Origin: Arthrobacter sp. MAHUQ-56
GTDB lineage: Bacteria; Actinomycetota; Actinomycetes; Actinomycetales; Micrococcaceae
NCBI RefSeq assembly: GCF_019710585.1
Contig: NZ_JAIFZQ010000007.1
Location: forward strand, 95,413 to 159,412
Direction: 5' to 3'
DNA length: 64,000 nt
The translations under genes were made by a program, and so were the position numbers. A model generated the notes under the pieces. It saw nothing but the letters and a program-made list of their open reading frames with translations. It did not search any database and was not told where the DNA came from. Positions 27,102 to 34,828 of the stretch are shown here, one piece after another. How positions within the stretch are numbered: the first letter of the stretch is position 1; the number at the start of each line of letters is the position of its first letter.

Positions 27102-28511
27102 TCATCCCTGCCGCGCCAGGGCCTCGCCGATGATCCGGGTGCCTTCCGGGTACGCGCCCGGGTTCGGGCCCGAGTAGTTGAGCCGGATGAAGGCGCCGGC
27201 GGGCTCGGCCGGGAACCATTCCGTCCCGGCTGCGATGATCACGCCGGCGTCCTCGCAGTCGCGCACCAGCCGGGGCAGGTCCGTCCCGTCGGGTAGGCGC
27301 AGCCACAGATTCAGCCCGCCCTTGGGCAGGGCGTCGATGTGCGCCTGCGGGATATGCCCGCGGACGCTGGTGGCCAGCAGGTCGCGGCGTGACTGGAGCT
27401 GGTGGCGGAGGCTGCGCAGGTGCGTCTGCCATCCCGGCTGGGTCACCACGTCCAGGGCAGCGGCCTGCAGCAGGCCGCTGACGTACATCGACTCCGCGGC
27501 GCGGTGGGCCAGGATGCGCTCCCGCGCCGGTCCGCGCGCGATGACCGCCGCGATCCGGATGGCCGTGGAAACGCTCTTGGTCAGCGACCGGATGTAGACC
27601 ACGTGGCCCGCGTCGTCCTGGGTGGCCAACGGCAGGGGGTCCGAGGTGATGCCGAAGTCGTGGGCCCAGTCGTCCTCCACCAGGAACGCGCCGTGCCGCC
27701 GCACCACCTCCAGGATCTCTCCGCCGCGGCCGCGCGACCACTGCGCGCCGGTGGGGTTCGCGTAGTTCGGCTGGGCATAGAACGCGCGGGCCCCCGATTC
27801 CGCGAAGGCCCGGTCGAGATCGTCCGGGTCCGGACCCTCCGGGCCGCTGGGTACCGGCACGGTCCGCACCCCGGTCTGGGCAGCGGCGAGGATCGCGCCC
27901 CAGTATGAGGGTGACTCCATCAGCAGCGGCTGCCCTGCTCCCACCAGGGCCCGGAAGATCGAGCTGAGCCCGCTTTGGCTTCCGGGCAGCACGATCACGT
28001 CATTCGCTGCCGGGGGAGTGACGCCCACCGGAGTCGCCTGCCCCAGTTCGTGGGCGAACCACTGCTGCAGTTCCGGCATCCCGGCGGCAGGTGGCCGGGA
28101 CAGCGCGGCATCCCCGCGCGCCGCCCGGGCCAATGCTGTCCGGACCAGCCGCTCGGGCAGCAGTTCCCTGGCCGGGTACCCGGAGTGGAACCAGATGGAG
28201 TCGCTGGGCACGTTGCGCATGGTGCTTGACGACGGCGGCAGTGCGGACGACGGCGAGCGCAGTGCTGCCGTCTGCCAGCCATAGTCCAAGGGCCGCGCGG
28301 TCCGGACGGCACGGACGAAGGTGCCCACTCCGGGCCGGCTCTCGATCAGCCCCTGCGAGGTCAGCGCCTGCAGGGCCTTCTGCACCGTCACCGGGCTCGC
28401 CTGGTAATCAGCCACGAGGGAGCGGGTGGATGGCAGCCGCGCCCCGGGGGCGGCGCTGGAAATCCACTGCTTGAGTGCCAGAACGATCCGCGCACTGCTA
28501 TCGTTATTCAT
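27102..28511 (-). CDS. MocR/PdxR-family regulator (GntR winged helix fused to aminotransferase fold)
   Basis: The 469-residue protein has an N-terminal GntR-type winged helix (GARLPSTRSLVADYQASPVT, then VQKALQALTSQGLIES) and a PLP-dependent fold type I domain. The latter shows QPNYANPTGAQWS, VEDDWAHDFG and the PLP lysine in YIRSLTKSVSTAIRIA. MocR proteins use PLP or an amino compound as effector. ATG 28511 follows a TACTAT -10-like hexamer by eight bases, so the mRNA is probably leaderless. It is divergent from an EamA exporter, whose gene it likely controls. Confidence 0.92.
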   Translation of the reverse strand: MNNDSSARIVLALKQWISSAAPGARLPSTRSLVADYQASPVTVQKALQALTSQGLIESRPGVGTFVRAVRTARPLDYGWQTAALRSPSSALPPSSSTMRNVPSDSIWFHSGYPARELLPERLVRTALARAARGDAALSRPPAAGMPELQQWFAHELGQATPVGVTPPAANDVIVLPGSQSGLSSIFRALVGAGQPLLMESPSYWGAILAAAQTGVRTVPVPSGPEGPDPDDLDRAFAESGARAFYAQPNYANPTGAQWSRGRGGEILEVVRRHGAFLVEDDWAHDFGITSDPLPLATQDDAGHVVYIRSLTKSVSTAIRIAAVIARGPARERILAHRAAESMYVSGLLQAAALDVVTQPGWQTHLRSLRHQLQSRRDLLATSVRGHIPQAHIDALPKGGLNLWLRLPDGTDLPRLVRDCEDAGVIIAAGTEWFPAEPAGAFIRLNYSGPNPGAYPEGTRIIGEALARQG

Positions 28512-28533
28512 GAAAGTACATAGTAGCGCTACT
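28509..28533. promoter_or_regulatory. Overlapping divergent start region with 12-base palindrome
   Basis: AGTAGCGCTACT (28522-28533) is a perfect palindrome. On the minus strand it overlaps TACTAT (28525-28520), a -10-like element placed for leaderless transcription from ATG 28511. CATG at 28509-28512 gives overlapping ATG codons on both strands. Binding here would block both genes. Confidence 0.6.
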
Positions 28534-28548
28534 CTTCTTTCCCGCCCA

Positions 28549-29436
28549 GTGATACCGCCTCGGCCCTTAATCGGGATCTGGTGGGGACTCCTCGGCGTGG
28601 CCGCCTTCTCCTTCACGGTTCCCTTCACCAGGGTTGCGGTGCAAGGCCTGTCCCCGCTGTTCATCGGTTCGGGCCGCGCCGTCGCCGCCGCAGTCCTTGC
28701 CGCCGCGGCCCTGGCCATTACCCGGCAGCGGCTGCCCCGGCCCCGCACCTGGGCCAGGCTGGCACTGGTGGCCGGCGGCGTCGTCGCCGGCTTCCCGCTA
28801 CTCACCTCCTACGCCCTCACCGCAGTGCCTGCCGGACACGGTGCCGTGGTCATCGCGCTGCTGCCCGCGGCCACGGCAACTGCCGCCGTCCTGCGCACCC
28901 GCGAGCGTCCGCCGCGCGCCTTCTGGGCCGTGATGGCCCTTGGCTCACTGGCCGCCATCGTGTTCGCGTTCCTGCAGTCCGGCGGACCAGGCCACCTGCA
29001 CTGGGCCGACCTGCTGCTGCTGGGAGCCGTGGGATGCGCCGCCGTCGGCTACGCCGAAGGGGGACTGCTGGCCCGTGAACTCGGTTCGTGGCAGACCATC
29101 GCCTGGGCCCTGGTCCTCGCCGCGCCGGCGATGCTGCTCCTGATGCTGGTCGCCATGGCCGCCCAGCCGCCGTCGGCCACCCCCGTCCAGTGGGCCACCT
29201 TCGCCTACCTCGCCGCGGTAAGCATGTTCCTGGGCTTCTTCGCCTGGTACCGCGGCCTGGCCATCGGCCCGATAGCGCAGGTCAGCCAGATCCAGCTGGT
29301 CCAGCCGGTCCTCAGCATCGGCTGGGCAGCGCTCCTGCTGGGGGAACCGCTCACCTGGACCACCGTCATCGGCGCCCTCGCCGTCATCCTCTGCGCCGCG
29401 GCAGCCGTCCGCGTCCGGCTCAAACCAGCCCGCTGA
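28549..29436 (+). CDS. EamA/DMT-family exporter
   Basis: The 295-residue membrane protein has ten predicted helices in two EamA repeats (WWGLLGVAAFSFTVPFTRVA in the first; VSQIQLVQPVLSIGWAALLL, GEPLTW in the second). DMT exporters of this type move amino acids or metabolites. I chose GTG 28549 since ATG 28510 overlaps the start of the divergent regulator and would need a leader inside it; the upstream start remains possible. A MocR regulator opposite suggests control by an amino or vitamin B6 compound. The PaiB-like gene follows after 20 bases. Confidence 0.85.
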   Translation: MIPPRPLIGIWWGLLGVAAFSFTVPFTRVAVQGLSPLFIGSGRAVAAAVLAAAALAITRQRLPRPRTWARLALVAGGVVAGFPLLTSYALTAVPAGHGAVVIALLPAATATAAVLRTRERPPRAFWAVMALGSLAAIVFAFLQSGGPGHLHWADLLLLGAVGCAAVGYAEGGLLARELGSWQTIAWALVLAAPAMLLLMLVAMAAQPPSATPVQWATFAYLAAVSMFLGFFAWYRGLAIGPIAQVSQIQLVQPVLSIGWAALLLGEPLTWTTVIGALAVILCAAAAVRVRLKPAR

Positions 29437-29456
29437 CCTCCTGGAAGGACTTTCCC

Positions 29457-30077
29457 ATGTACATTCCCGCCCATTTCGCCGCCCGATCCGAGGCCGTCCA
29501 GGACCTCCTTTCGAGCCCCGGGGCGGCCAACCTCATCACCGTGACGGACCAGGGACTGCTCGCCACCCTCCTGCCCTTCGACTTCGCCCCGGACGTGGGG
29601 GAGCACGGGGCGCTGCAGGCCCATATGGCGCGCAACAACCCCCAGTGGTCGGCGTCCAGCAAGGGCGAGGCGCTGGCCATCATCCAGGGTCCGGACGCCT
29701 ATGTTTCGCCGTCCTGGTACGCCTCCAAGGCTGAGCACGGCCGCGTGGTGCCCACGTGGAACTACAGCACCGCCCACGTGTATGGCGAGCTGGTCATCCA
29801 TGACGACGCCGGCTGGCTGGCGGGGCACGTCCGGCGCCTGAGCGACATGCATGAGGGCGCCCGGGAGCATCCGTGGTCGGTGGACGATGCTCCGAAGAAG
29901 TTCATCGCGGGCCAGTTGCGCGCCATCGTGGGCGTGGAGCTGGTGATCACGCGGATCGAGGCGAAGGAGAAGCTGAGCCAGAACCGCTCCGCCGCCGATG
30001 CCGCGGGGGTGGCTGCGGGGCTGCGGGCCGGCGGGAAGGAAGCCGGCGCTGCCGCCGTCGAACGCGTCCGGCGTTGA
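29457..30077 (+). CDS. PaiB-like FMN-binding protein
   Basis: The 206-residue protein begins behind GGAAGGA. It has MYIPAHFAARSEA at the N-terminus, ATLLPFDFAP, AHMARNNPQWS and PSWYASKAEHGRVVPTWNYS, which are signatures of the PaiB family (split-barrel FMN-binding fold). PaiB of Bacillus was described as a negative regulator of sporulation and protease genes; its general biochemical role is unsettled. Position suggests cotranscription with the EamA exporter. Confidence 0.9.
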   Translation: MYIPAHFAARSEAVQDLLSSPGAANLITVTDQGLLATLLPFDFAPDVGEHGALQAHMARNNPQWSASSKGEALAIIQGPDAYVSPSWYASKAEHGRVVPTWNYSTAHVYGELVIHDDAGWLAGHVRRLSDMHEGAREHPWSVDDAPKKFIAGQLRAIVGVELVITRIEAKEKLSQNRSAADAAGVAAGLRAGGKEAGAAAVERVRR

Positions 30078-30086
30078 CGCAGCGCC

Positions 30087-31214
30087 TCAGGCTGCCCGCT
30101 CGAGCAGGACCATCACTTCGTAGTGCGTGGTCTGCGGGAACATGTCCAGGACCCGGGCCCGCCGCGCGGTGAATGAGGGGAGCGCTGCGAGGTCGCGGGC
30201 CAGGGACTGGGCGTTGCAGCTGGAGTAGACCACGTGCTGCACGTCCGAGGACTCCAGCCAGCCGCACAGTTCCTTGCCGATCCCGCGCCGCGGAGGGTTG
30301 ACGATCACCAGGTCCGGAGAATGTTTCGCGGCGAGGGCAAAGGCGGTGGCGTCGCCGGCCTCGAACTCCATCCCCTGCAGTCCGGCTTCGTCGCTGCTGA
30401 GACGGGCCGAGACGATGGCCTCGCTGCTGAATTCGATGCCGGTGACCGCGCGGCCCGGCCCTGCGCAATGCAGGGCAAAGCCGCCCACGCCGCAGTACAG
30501 GTCCCAGACGGAGGCCGGCGCCAGCTCGCTGACCCACTCCCGCCCCTGCCGGTACAGCGCGGCGGCCATGTCGGTGTTGGTCTGAAAGAAGCTCTGCGGC
30601 CGCAGGTGCAGGTTGACGTCGTTGACGCGCATCTCCAGCGTGGACTGCTCCGTCAGCAGGATTTCCCGGTCGCCTTCCAGCACCGCTTTGTGTTCCGGGA
30701 GCAGGTTGACCGAGGCCACCTTCACCTGCGGCAGGATGGCCAGCAGGTCCGGGAGGTTCTTGCGGATGCGGGGCAGCAGCTGCTCCGAGCGCAGGACCAG
30801 GCGGAGCATGATGCTGCCGTCCGGCGACTCGGTGATGATGACGTGCTTGAGTTCGCCGCTGCGCTTGGGGACGTCGTAGGGGGTAAGGCGGTTCCTGCGG
30901 ATGAAGCCGGCCAGCGCGGGGAAGACAGCGCGGAGGCCCGGGGAGCAGACGCCGCATTTGCGCAGGTCCACGCCATGCCCGTCGGCGTCAAGGATGCCGA
31001 TGGTGGGGTTCTGCGCTGTCCCGCCGACCACCATTTTGGCCTTGTTGCGGAAGCCGGATTCCTGGCTGGCAACCGGCGGCAGCCACTCCATGTCCGTGTG
31101 CCCGGCGAGGAGGGCCTGGCAGTGCAGCTGCTTGCCCGCCAGCTGCTCCTCGTAGGGCCTGCCCATGTGGGTGCAGGAACGGCAGCGGCCGGCATCAAAG
31201 TAGGAACAGTGCAT
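30087..31214 (-). CDS. rlmC: 23S rRNA (uracil-5-)-methyltransferase RlmC
   Basis: The 375-residue enzyme starts MHCSYFDAGRCRSCTHMGRP, providing three cysteines of a 4Fe-4S cluster, with the fourth in KCGVC. The methyltransferase half shows DLYCGVGGFALHCAG for SAM, VNPPRRGIGKELCG and the catalytic cysteine in YSSCNAQSLARDL. Length and the N-terminal cluster match RlmC, which forms 5-methyluridine at position 747 of 23S rRNA in E. coli. RumA/RlmD paralogues are longer because of a TRAM domain, which is absent here. Confidence 0.9.
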   Translation of the reverse strand: MHCSYFDAGRCRSCTHMGRPYEEQLAGKQLHCQALLAGHTDMEWLPPVASQESGFRNKAKMVVGGTAQNPTIGILDADGHGVDLRKCGVCSPGLRAVFPALAGFIRRNRLTPYDVPKRSGELKHVIITESPDGSIMLRLVLRSEQLLPRIRKNLPDLLAILPQVKVASVNLLPEHKAVLEGDREILLTEQSTLEMRVNDVNLHLRPQSFFQTNTDMAAALYRQGREWVSELAPASVWDLYCGVGGFALHCAGPGRAVTGIEFSSEAIVSARLSSDEAGLQGMEFEAGDATAFALAAKHSPDLVIVNPPRRGIGKELCGWLESSDVQHVVYSSCNAQSLARDLAALPSFTARRARVLDMFPQTTHYEVMVLLERAA

Positions 31215-31263
31215 GACCGGACAAGTTTACCCGCTCGCCTTCCCGGCCACGGAGCGAACGCCC

Positions 31264-31293
31264 GACGGCGGCACCCGGCCAGGTGCCGCCGTC
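31264..31293. repeat. Perfect 12-pair hairpin in the divergent rlmC/permease region
   Basis: GACGGCGGCACC and GGTGCCGCCGTC flank CGGCCA. Neither adjoining gene ends here, so it is not an ordinary terminator. Related GACGGCG...CGCCGTC hairpins occur at 32870, 51543 and 52945. Confidence 0.65.
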
Positions 31294-31334
31294 GTCCCCA
31301 GGAAGACCGGCACGAAAGTAACACCGTGCAATAT

Positions 31335-31363
31335 GTGCATGAAGAAATGCTTTTAATGATGAA
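31335..31363. promoter_or_regulatory. Candidate IclR operator upstream of the permease gene
   Basis: GCAT-GAAGAA-ATGC (31337-31350) is an inverted repeat followed by TTTTAATGAT, a likely -10 region. Twenty-one of 29 aligned bases match the sequence just before the homocysteine methyltransferase gene (34800-34828), which implies a common regulator. A further half (GCATTTCTTC, 31401-31410) lies in inverse orientation before the start codon. Confidence 0.65.
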
Positions 31364-31422
31364 AAGTTCGAGCACCGTGCTAGTTTCGCAAGGTCATCGT
31401 GCATTTCTTCGTTTGGAGACCC

Positions 31423-32853
31423 GTGGAACCCTCACCCCTCACGCTGGACCCCAGCCCGGCAGCGACGCAGGAGGCGGAGTCCGCCCTTCGCCGTTCCATG
31501 GGACCGCGGCATTTGGTGATGATCGCCATGGGTGGGGTCATCGGGTCCGGCTTGTTCGTCAGTTCGGGCTACACGATCTCCCAGGCGGGTCCGCTCGGTG
31601 CGGTGATCGCCTACCTGGTCGGGGCGTTCGTGGTGTACCTCGTGATGGCGTGCCTGGGCGAACTGGCCATCGCCTATCCCGTGTCCGGGGCCTTCCATAT
31701 TTATGCCGCCCGTTCCATTGGGCCGGCCACAGGCTTCGCCACCGCCTGGCTCTACTGGCTGTGCTGGGCCGTCGCCATCGGCTCGGAGTTCACCGCGTCC
31801 GGCCTGCTGATGCAGCGCTGGTTCCCGGATGTGGACGTGTGGGTCTGGTGCCTCGTCTTCGGCGCCGTCCTCTTCGGCCTCAATGCCGTCTCCTCCCGGT
31901 TCTTCGGCGAGTCCGAGTTCTGGTTCGCGATCATCAAGGTCGGCGCCATCATCGCCCTGATCGTCCTGGGTGGCGCCGCACTGTTCGGCTTCCACCCCCT
32001 GGCCGGCGAGGGCGGCCACCCAAGCCTGTTCGGGAACTTCGCCACCGAATCCGGACTGTTCCCCAACGGTTTCACCGGCGTCCTGGTCACCGTGCTTGCG
32101 GTCTTCTACGCCTTCTCCGGATCCGAACTGATCGGCGTCGCCGCCGGCGAGACCAAGGATCCCGCCACCGCCATCCCCAGGGCGATGCGCTCCACTGTCA
32201 TCCGGCTGCTCATCTTCTTCGTCGGCGCCATCGCGGTCATCGCCGCCACCATCCCGTACACCGAAGTGGGACTGGACGAAAGCCCGTTCGTCACAGTCTT
32301 CTCCGCCGTCGGACTGCCCTTCGCGGCGGACATCATGAACTTCGTCATCATCACCGCGCTCCTGTCCGCCGGGAACAGCGGGCTGTTCTCCTGCGCCCGG
32401 ATGCTCTATTCGCTCGCGGACGAAGGCCACGCCCCGCGTGCCCTGAAGCGGCTCACCCGCCGGGGCATTCCCCTCACCGCGCTGGCACTGAGCATGGTGG
32501 GCGGCCTCGCCTCCCTCATCAGCAGCGTGGTGGCACCGGAAACGGTGTACCTGGTGCTGGTGTCCGTGGCCGGGTTTGCCGTGGTGGGCGTCTGGATGTC
32601 CATCACCGCCTCGCATTTCTTCCACCGCCGGGCCTTCGTCCGCAACGGCGGCGACGTCGCGGCCCTGCCCTACAAGGCCCCCTTGTTTCCGCTGGTGCCC
32701 ATCCTGGCATTCACCCTCTGCGTCGTCTCCCTCATCGGCATCGCGCTGGACCCCGCGCAGGCTGCCGCCCTGTACTTCGGCGTCCCGTTCGTGGCAGCCT
32801 GCTACGCCTACTTCCACTTCCGGCACGGGCGCAAGGCAGTGTCCGTCAACTAA
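31423..32853 (+). CDS. mmuP: Amino acid permease, probably for S-methylmethionine
   Basis: The 476-residue APC-superfamily permease has 12 helices, opening with MGPRHLVMIAMGGVIGSGLF and containing VFYAFSGSELIGVAAGETKD, the consensus of the AAT family (GabP, LysP, MmuP). Family membership does not give the substrate. S-methylmethionine is inferred because its promoter shares an operator-like sequence with the homocysteine S-methyltransferase gene 2 kb away, matching the mmuP-mmuM pairing of E. coli. GTG 31423 is used for its GGAG at five bases; GTG 31399 lacks one. Confidence 0.8.
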   Translation: MEPSPLTLDPSPAATQEAESALRRSMGPRHLVMIAMGGVIGSGLFVSSGYTISQAGPLGAVIAYLVGAFVVYLVMACLGELAIAYPVSGAFHIYAARSIGPATGFATAWLYWLCWAVAIGSEFTASGLLMQRWFPDVDVWVWCLVFGAVLFGLNAVSSRFFGESEFWFAIIKVGAIIALIVLGGAALFGFHPLAGEGGHPSLFGNFATESGLFPNGFTGVLVTVLAVFYAFSGSELIGVAAGETKDPATAIPRAMRSTVIRLLIFFVGAIAVIAATIPYTEVGLDESPFVTVFSAVGLPFAADIMNFVIITALLSAGNSGLFSCARMLYSLADEGHAPRALKRLTRRGIPLTALALSMVGGLASLISSVVAPETVYLVLVSVAGFAVVGVWMSITASHFFHRRAFVRNGGDVAALPYKAPLFPLVPILAFTLCVVSLIGIALDPAQAAALYFGVPFVAACYAYFHFRHGRKAVSVN

Positions 32854-32869
32854 CCACCGTGGAACGCGC

Positions 32870-32924
32870 GACGACGGCAACGGCGGCAGGTGCTTACGGC
32901 AGGTGCCGGGGCGCCGCCGTCGTC
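32870..32924 (+). terminator. Large GC-rich hairpin after the permease gene
   Basis: GACGACGGC and GCCGTCGTC are paired across an interior that also folds and contains two copies of GGCAGGTGC. It begins 17 bases after the permease stop. It has no T run but is well placed to terminate or protect the transcript. Confidence 0.6.
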
Positions 32925-33039
32925 CATCTACCTTGGGTGCCGGCTGGGTGCCGGTCCCGTGGCGACGGCCGCCGCGGGACCGTGAACAATGCCGTGGAAC
33001 AACCTCGTGGAACAGCGCCGTGCGACAATGGGGTGCGTA

Positions 33040-33831
33040 ATGATGGCCGGGGACTGGTGGGTGAGCGTGGAGTCAACGTCGGTTGAGGCGTCGTCACTGG
33101 CGCAGGGCCTGCGGATCGTGCGGCTCGTGGCTGACCGCGAGAAGCGGGGACGGCAACTGCTCGGCGTATCCCAACTCGCCACGGAACTGGGCATGGAGCA
33201 AAGCCGGGTATCCCGGCTGACGCAGGAGCTCTGTGCGCTCGGACTCCTGGAACGCGGGGACCGCGGACCCTTCCGGACCGGTCCGCGCTTCTTCACGCTG
33301 GCAGCCTCACTCAACACGGGGTGGGTCCGGGAGGCAAAAGCAGAGCTCGAGGGACTCGTGGCAAGCCTGGGTCTGCGCGCCCGGCTCTCGGTCCGGGACG
33401 GCTTCCGCGTGGTCCTGCTCCGAAACTCCAGCAATGACTCGGTGCCAGGCAGCTTTGTCACCCCGGGCATGGTCACCCCCGCCTGGTGCACCGGCGCGGG
33501 CCGGGCCTTGCTGTGGGACTTTGACCGGGCCGCGCTGGACAGCCTGCTGGCTGACGTGAATTTCATCGGTATCGGCGGTCCCGGTGCCGCCCATTCCACC
33601 AACGGAATCTGGGAGCTTATGGTCCGGGACCGGGATGCCGGCTTCATTGCGGCCGACGAGGAGTTTGAGCACGGGGTACTGGAGCTTGCGGTGCCGGTGC
33701 GCGGCCCCGGGGGCTCCGTCATTGCCGCGGTCAGCGTCCTCGGCCCCCGTTCCGGGATGGTGCCAGGCTCCGCGGCGGAGGCGCTATGGCATTCCGCGAA
33801 GCGCCTCGGGGCCGCTGCAGGTCAGGGCTGA
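33040..33831 (+). CDS. IclR-family transcriptional regulator (first of a convergent pair)
   Basis: The 263-residue protein has an N-terminal winged helix (LLGVSQLATELGMEQSRVSR, then LTQELCALGLLERGD) and a C-terminal IclR effector domain (PAWCTGAGRALLWDF, RDRDAGFIAADEEFEHGVLE, LAVPVRGPGGSVIAAVSVLG). ATG 33040 was chosen as the first ATG; GTG 33061 is nearly as likely. It lies between the putative permease and methyltransferase genes and overlaps the second IclR gene tail-to-tail by 10 bases. It is a candidate for the factor bound at 31335 and 34800. Confidence 0.85.
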   Translation: MMAGDWWVSVESTSVEASSLAQGLRIVRLVADREKRGRQLLGVSQLATELGMEQSRVSRLTQELCALGLLERGDRGPFRTGPRFFTLAASLNTGWVREAKAELEGLVASLGLRARLSVRDGFRVVLLRNSSNDSVPGSFVTPGMVTPAWCTGAGRALLWDFDRAALDSLLADVNFIGIGGPGAAHSTNGIWELMVRDRDAGFIAADEEFEHGVLELAVPVRGPGGSVIAAVSVLGPRSGMVPGSAAEALWHSAKRLGAAAGQG

Positions 33832-34586
33832 GGCGGGAAGCCCAGCCTCGACTCCAGCCACCGCCCCTGTTCCACGAGTGCCGCCGCGCAGGAGTCCCGC
33901 CGCGGCTGCAGCCGGTCCCTGATCCCGACGATCTGCAGGGCCGCCACCACGTCGCCTTTGAAGTCACGGATGGGGACGGCCAGGGAGTAGAGGCCGGGCT
34001 CGGCCTCCTCGTCCACGATTGAGTATCCGCGGGTCCTTGCCGCATCGCGCCGGGCAAGGAACTCCTCGATGCTGGCAGGGGTTTTTGGTCCGTGCCGGAC
34101 AAAGGCAGCATTCGCAAAGACTGTGCGTACCTCCGCCTCCGGTGCTTCCCACAGGACAGCCTGGCCGGCGTCGCTGCAGTAGGCGGGGTAGGGCCGGCCC
34201 AGCCAGGAGCCCACCAGGTTGCTGCTGGCGGGAACACTCTCGCCGATGGTCACCGTACTGTCGCCCTGCAGCACCCCGAGGAAGCATGCCTCATCGGTGC
34301 CGGCGGCCAGGGCCTCCAGGGCGGCGGCGCCGTCAGACTGCAGCCGGCTGGCCGTGATGAGCTGGGCGTCGGTGAAGAAGTCCCATCCAAGGGTGTAGGC
34401 GCGGCCGCTGCGGACCAGGAAACCTTCCTGCTCTGCGGTGCGCAGGCTGCGTGCTACCTGGCTGCGGTCCTTTTCCAGGTCCACAGCGACCTCGGCCACG
34501 GAGGCGCCGGGACGCCCCGCGGCGTGGCGGGAGCCCACGGCCAGGACGGCCATGAGTCCGCGGCCCATGCTGGAGGTCTTCGACAT
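33822..34586 (-). CDS. IclR-family transcriptional regulator (second of a convergent pair)
   Basis: The 254-residue protein has a winged helix (ASVAEVAVDLEKDRSQVARS) and an IclR effector domain (YPAYCSDAGQAVLWEA, RTRGYSIVDEEAEPGLYSLA, VPIRDFKGDVVAALQIVG). It is a diverged paralogue of the facing gene: both have a Cys in the effector pocket region (AWCTGAG/AYCSDAG). It is divergent from the homocysteine methyltransferase gene at 34829 with 242 bases between. It may repress or activate that gene. Confidence 0.85.
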   Translation of the reverse strand: MSKTSSMGRGLMAVLAVGSRHAAGRPGASVAEVAVDLEKDRSQVARSLRTAEQEGFLVRSGRAYTLGWDFFTDAQLITASRLQSDGAAALEALAAGTDEACFLGVLQGDSTVTIGESVPASSNLVGSWLGRPYPAYCSDAGQAVLWEAPEAEVRTVFANAAFVRHGPKTPASIEEFLARRDAARTRGYSIVDEEAEPGLYSLAVPIRDFKGDVVAALQIVGIRDRLQPRRDSCAAALVEQGRWLESRLGFPPQP

Positions 34587-34620
34587 GGTTCCGAGTCTAG
34601 CGATCAGGCTCCGGGCTCAC

Positions 34621-34755
34621 CGCGGGCTTGCCGTACCCGCGGGATCGCGGTACGGCGGGCTTGCCGTACCGCGGGCTGACCGCGGGATCGCCGGAACGGT
34701 GCAGGGACGCCGAAGCGTTCCGGTGACTCCAGCGCTCTTCCGGTGACTCCAGCGC
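34621..34755. repeat. Cluster of short tandem and dispersed repeats upstream of mmuM
   Basis: GCGGGCTTGCCGTACC occurs near 34622 (last base region slightly different) and exactly at 34655-34670, interleaved with CCGCGGGATCGC near 34637 and 34680. TTCCGGTGACTCCAGCGC then occurs twice, at 34718-34735 and 34738-34755. It lies between the second IclR gene and the mmuM promoter. Confidence 0.7.
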
Positions 34756-34799
34756 GTGGCCCTGGCCCAGGCGTTGGGGAGAGGCGTAACAGTCACGTG

Positions 34800-34828
34800 G
34801 AGCATAAGGAGATGCTTATAGTGATCAG
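34800..34828 (+). promoter_or_regulatory. mmuM promoter and candidate IclR operator
   Basis: GCAT-AAGGAG-ATGC (34802-34815) is followed by TATAGT (34817-34822), six bases before ATG 34829, so the mRNA may be leaderless. The 29 bases align with 31335-31363 at 21 positions. AAGGAG is too far from the ATG to be its ribosome site. Confidence 0.65.

Noticed and set aside
30234..33086. Very long plus-strand frame spanning rlmC and part of the permease region
   Set aside because: It crosses two genes of opposite direction and has the composition of a shadow frame.
34621..34755. Possible CRISPR-like repeat array
   Set aside because: Repeats are few, of different types and without regular unique spacers, and no cas genes are present.
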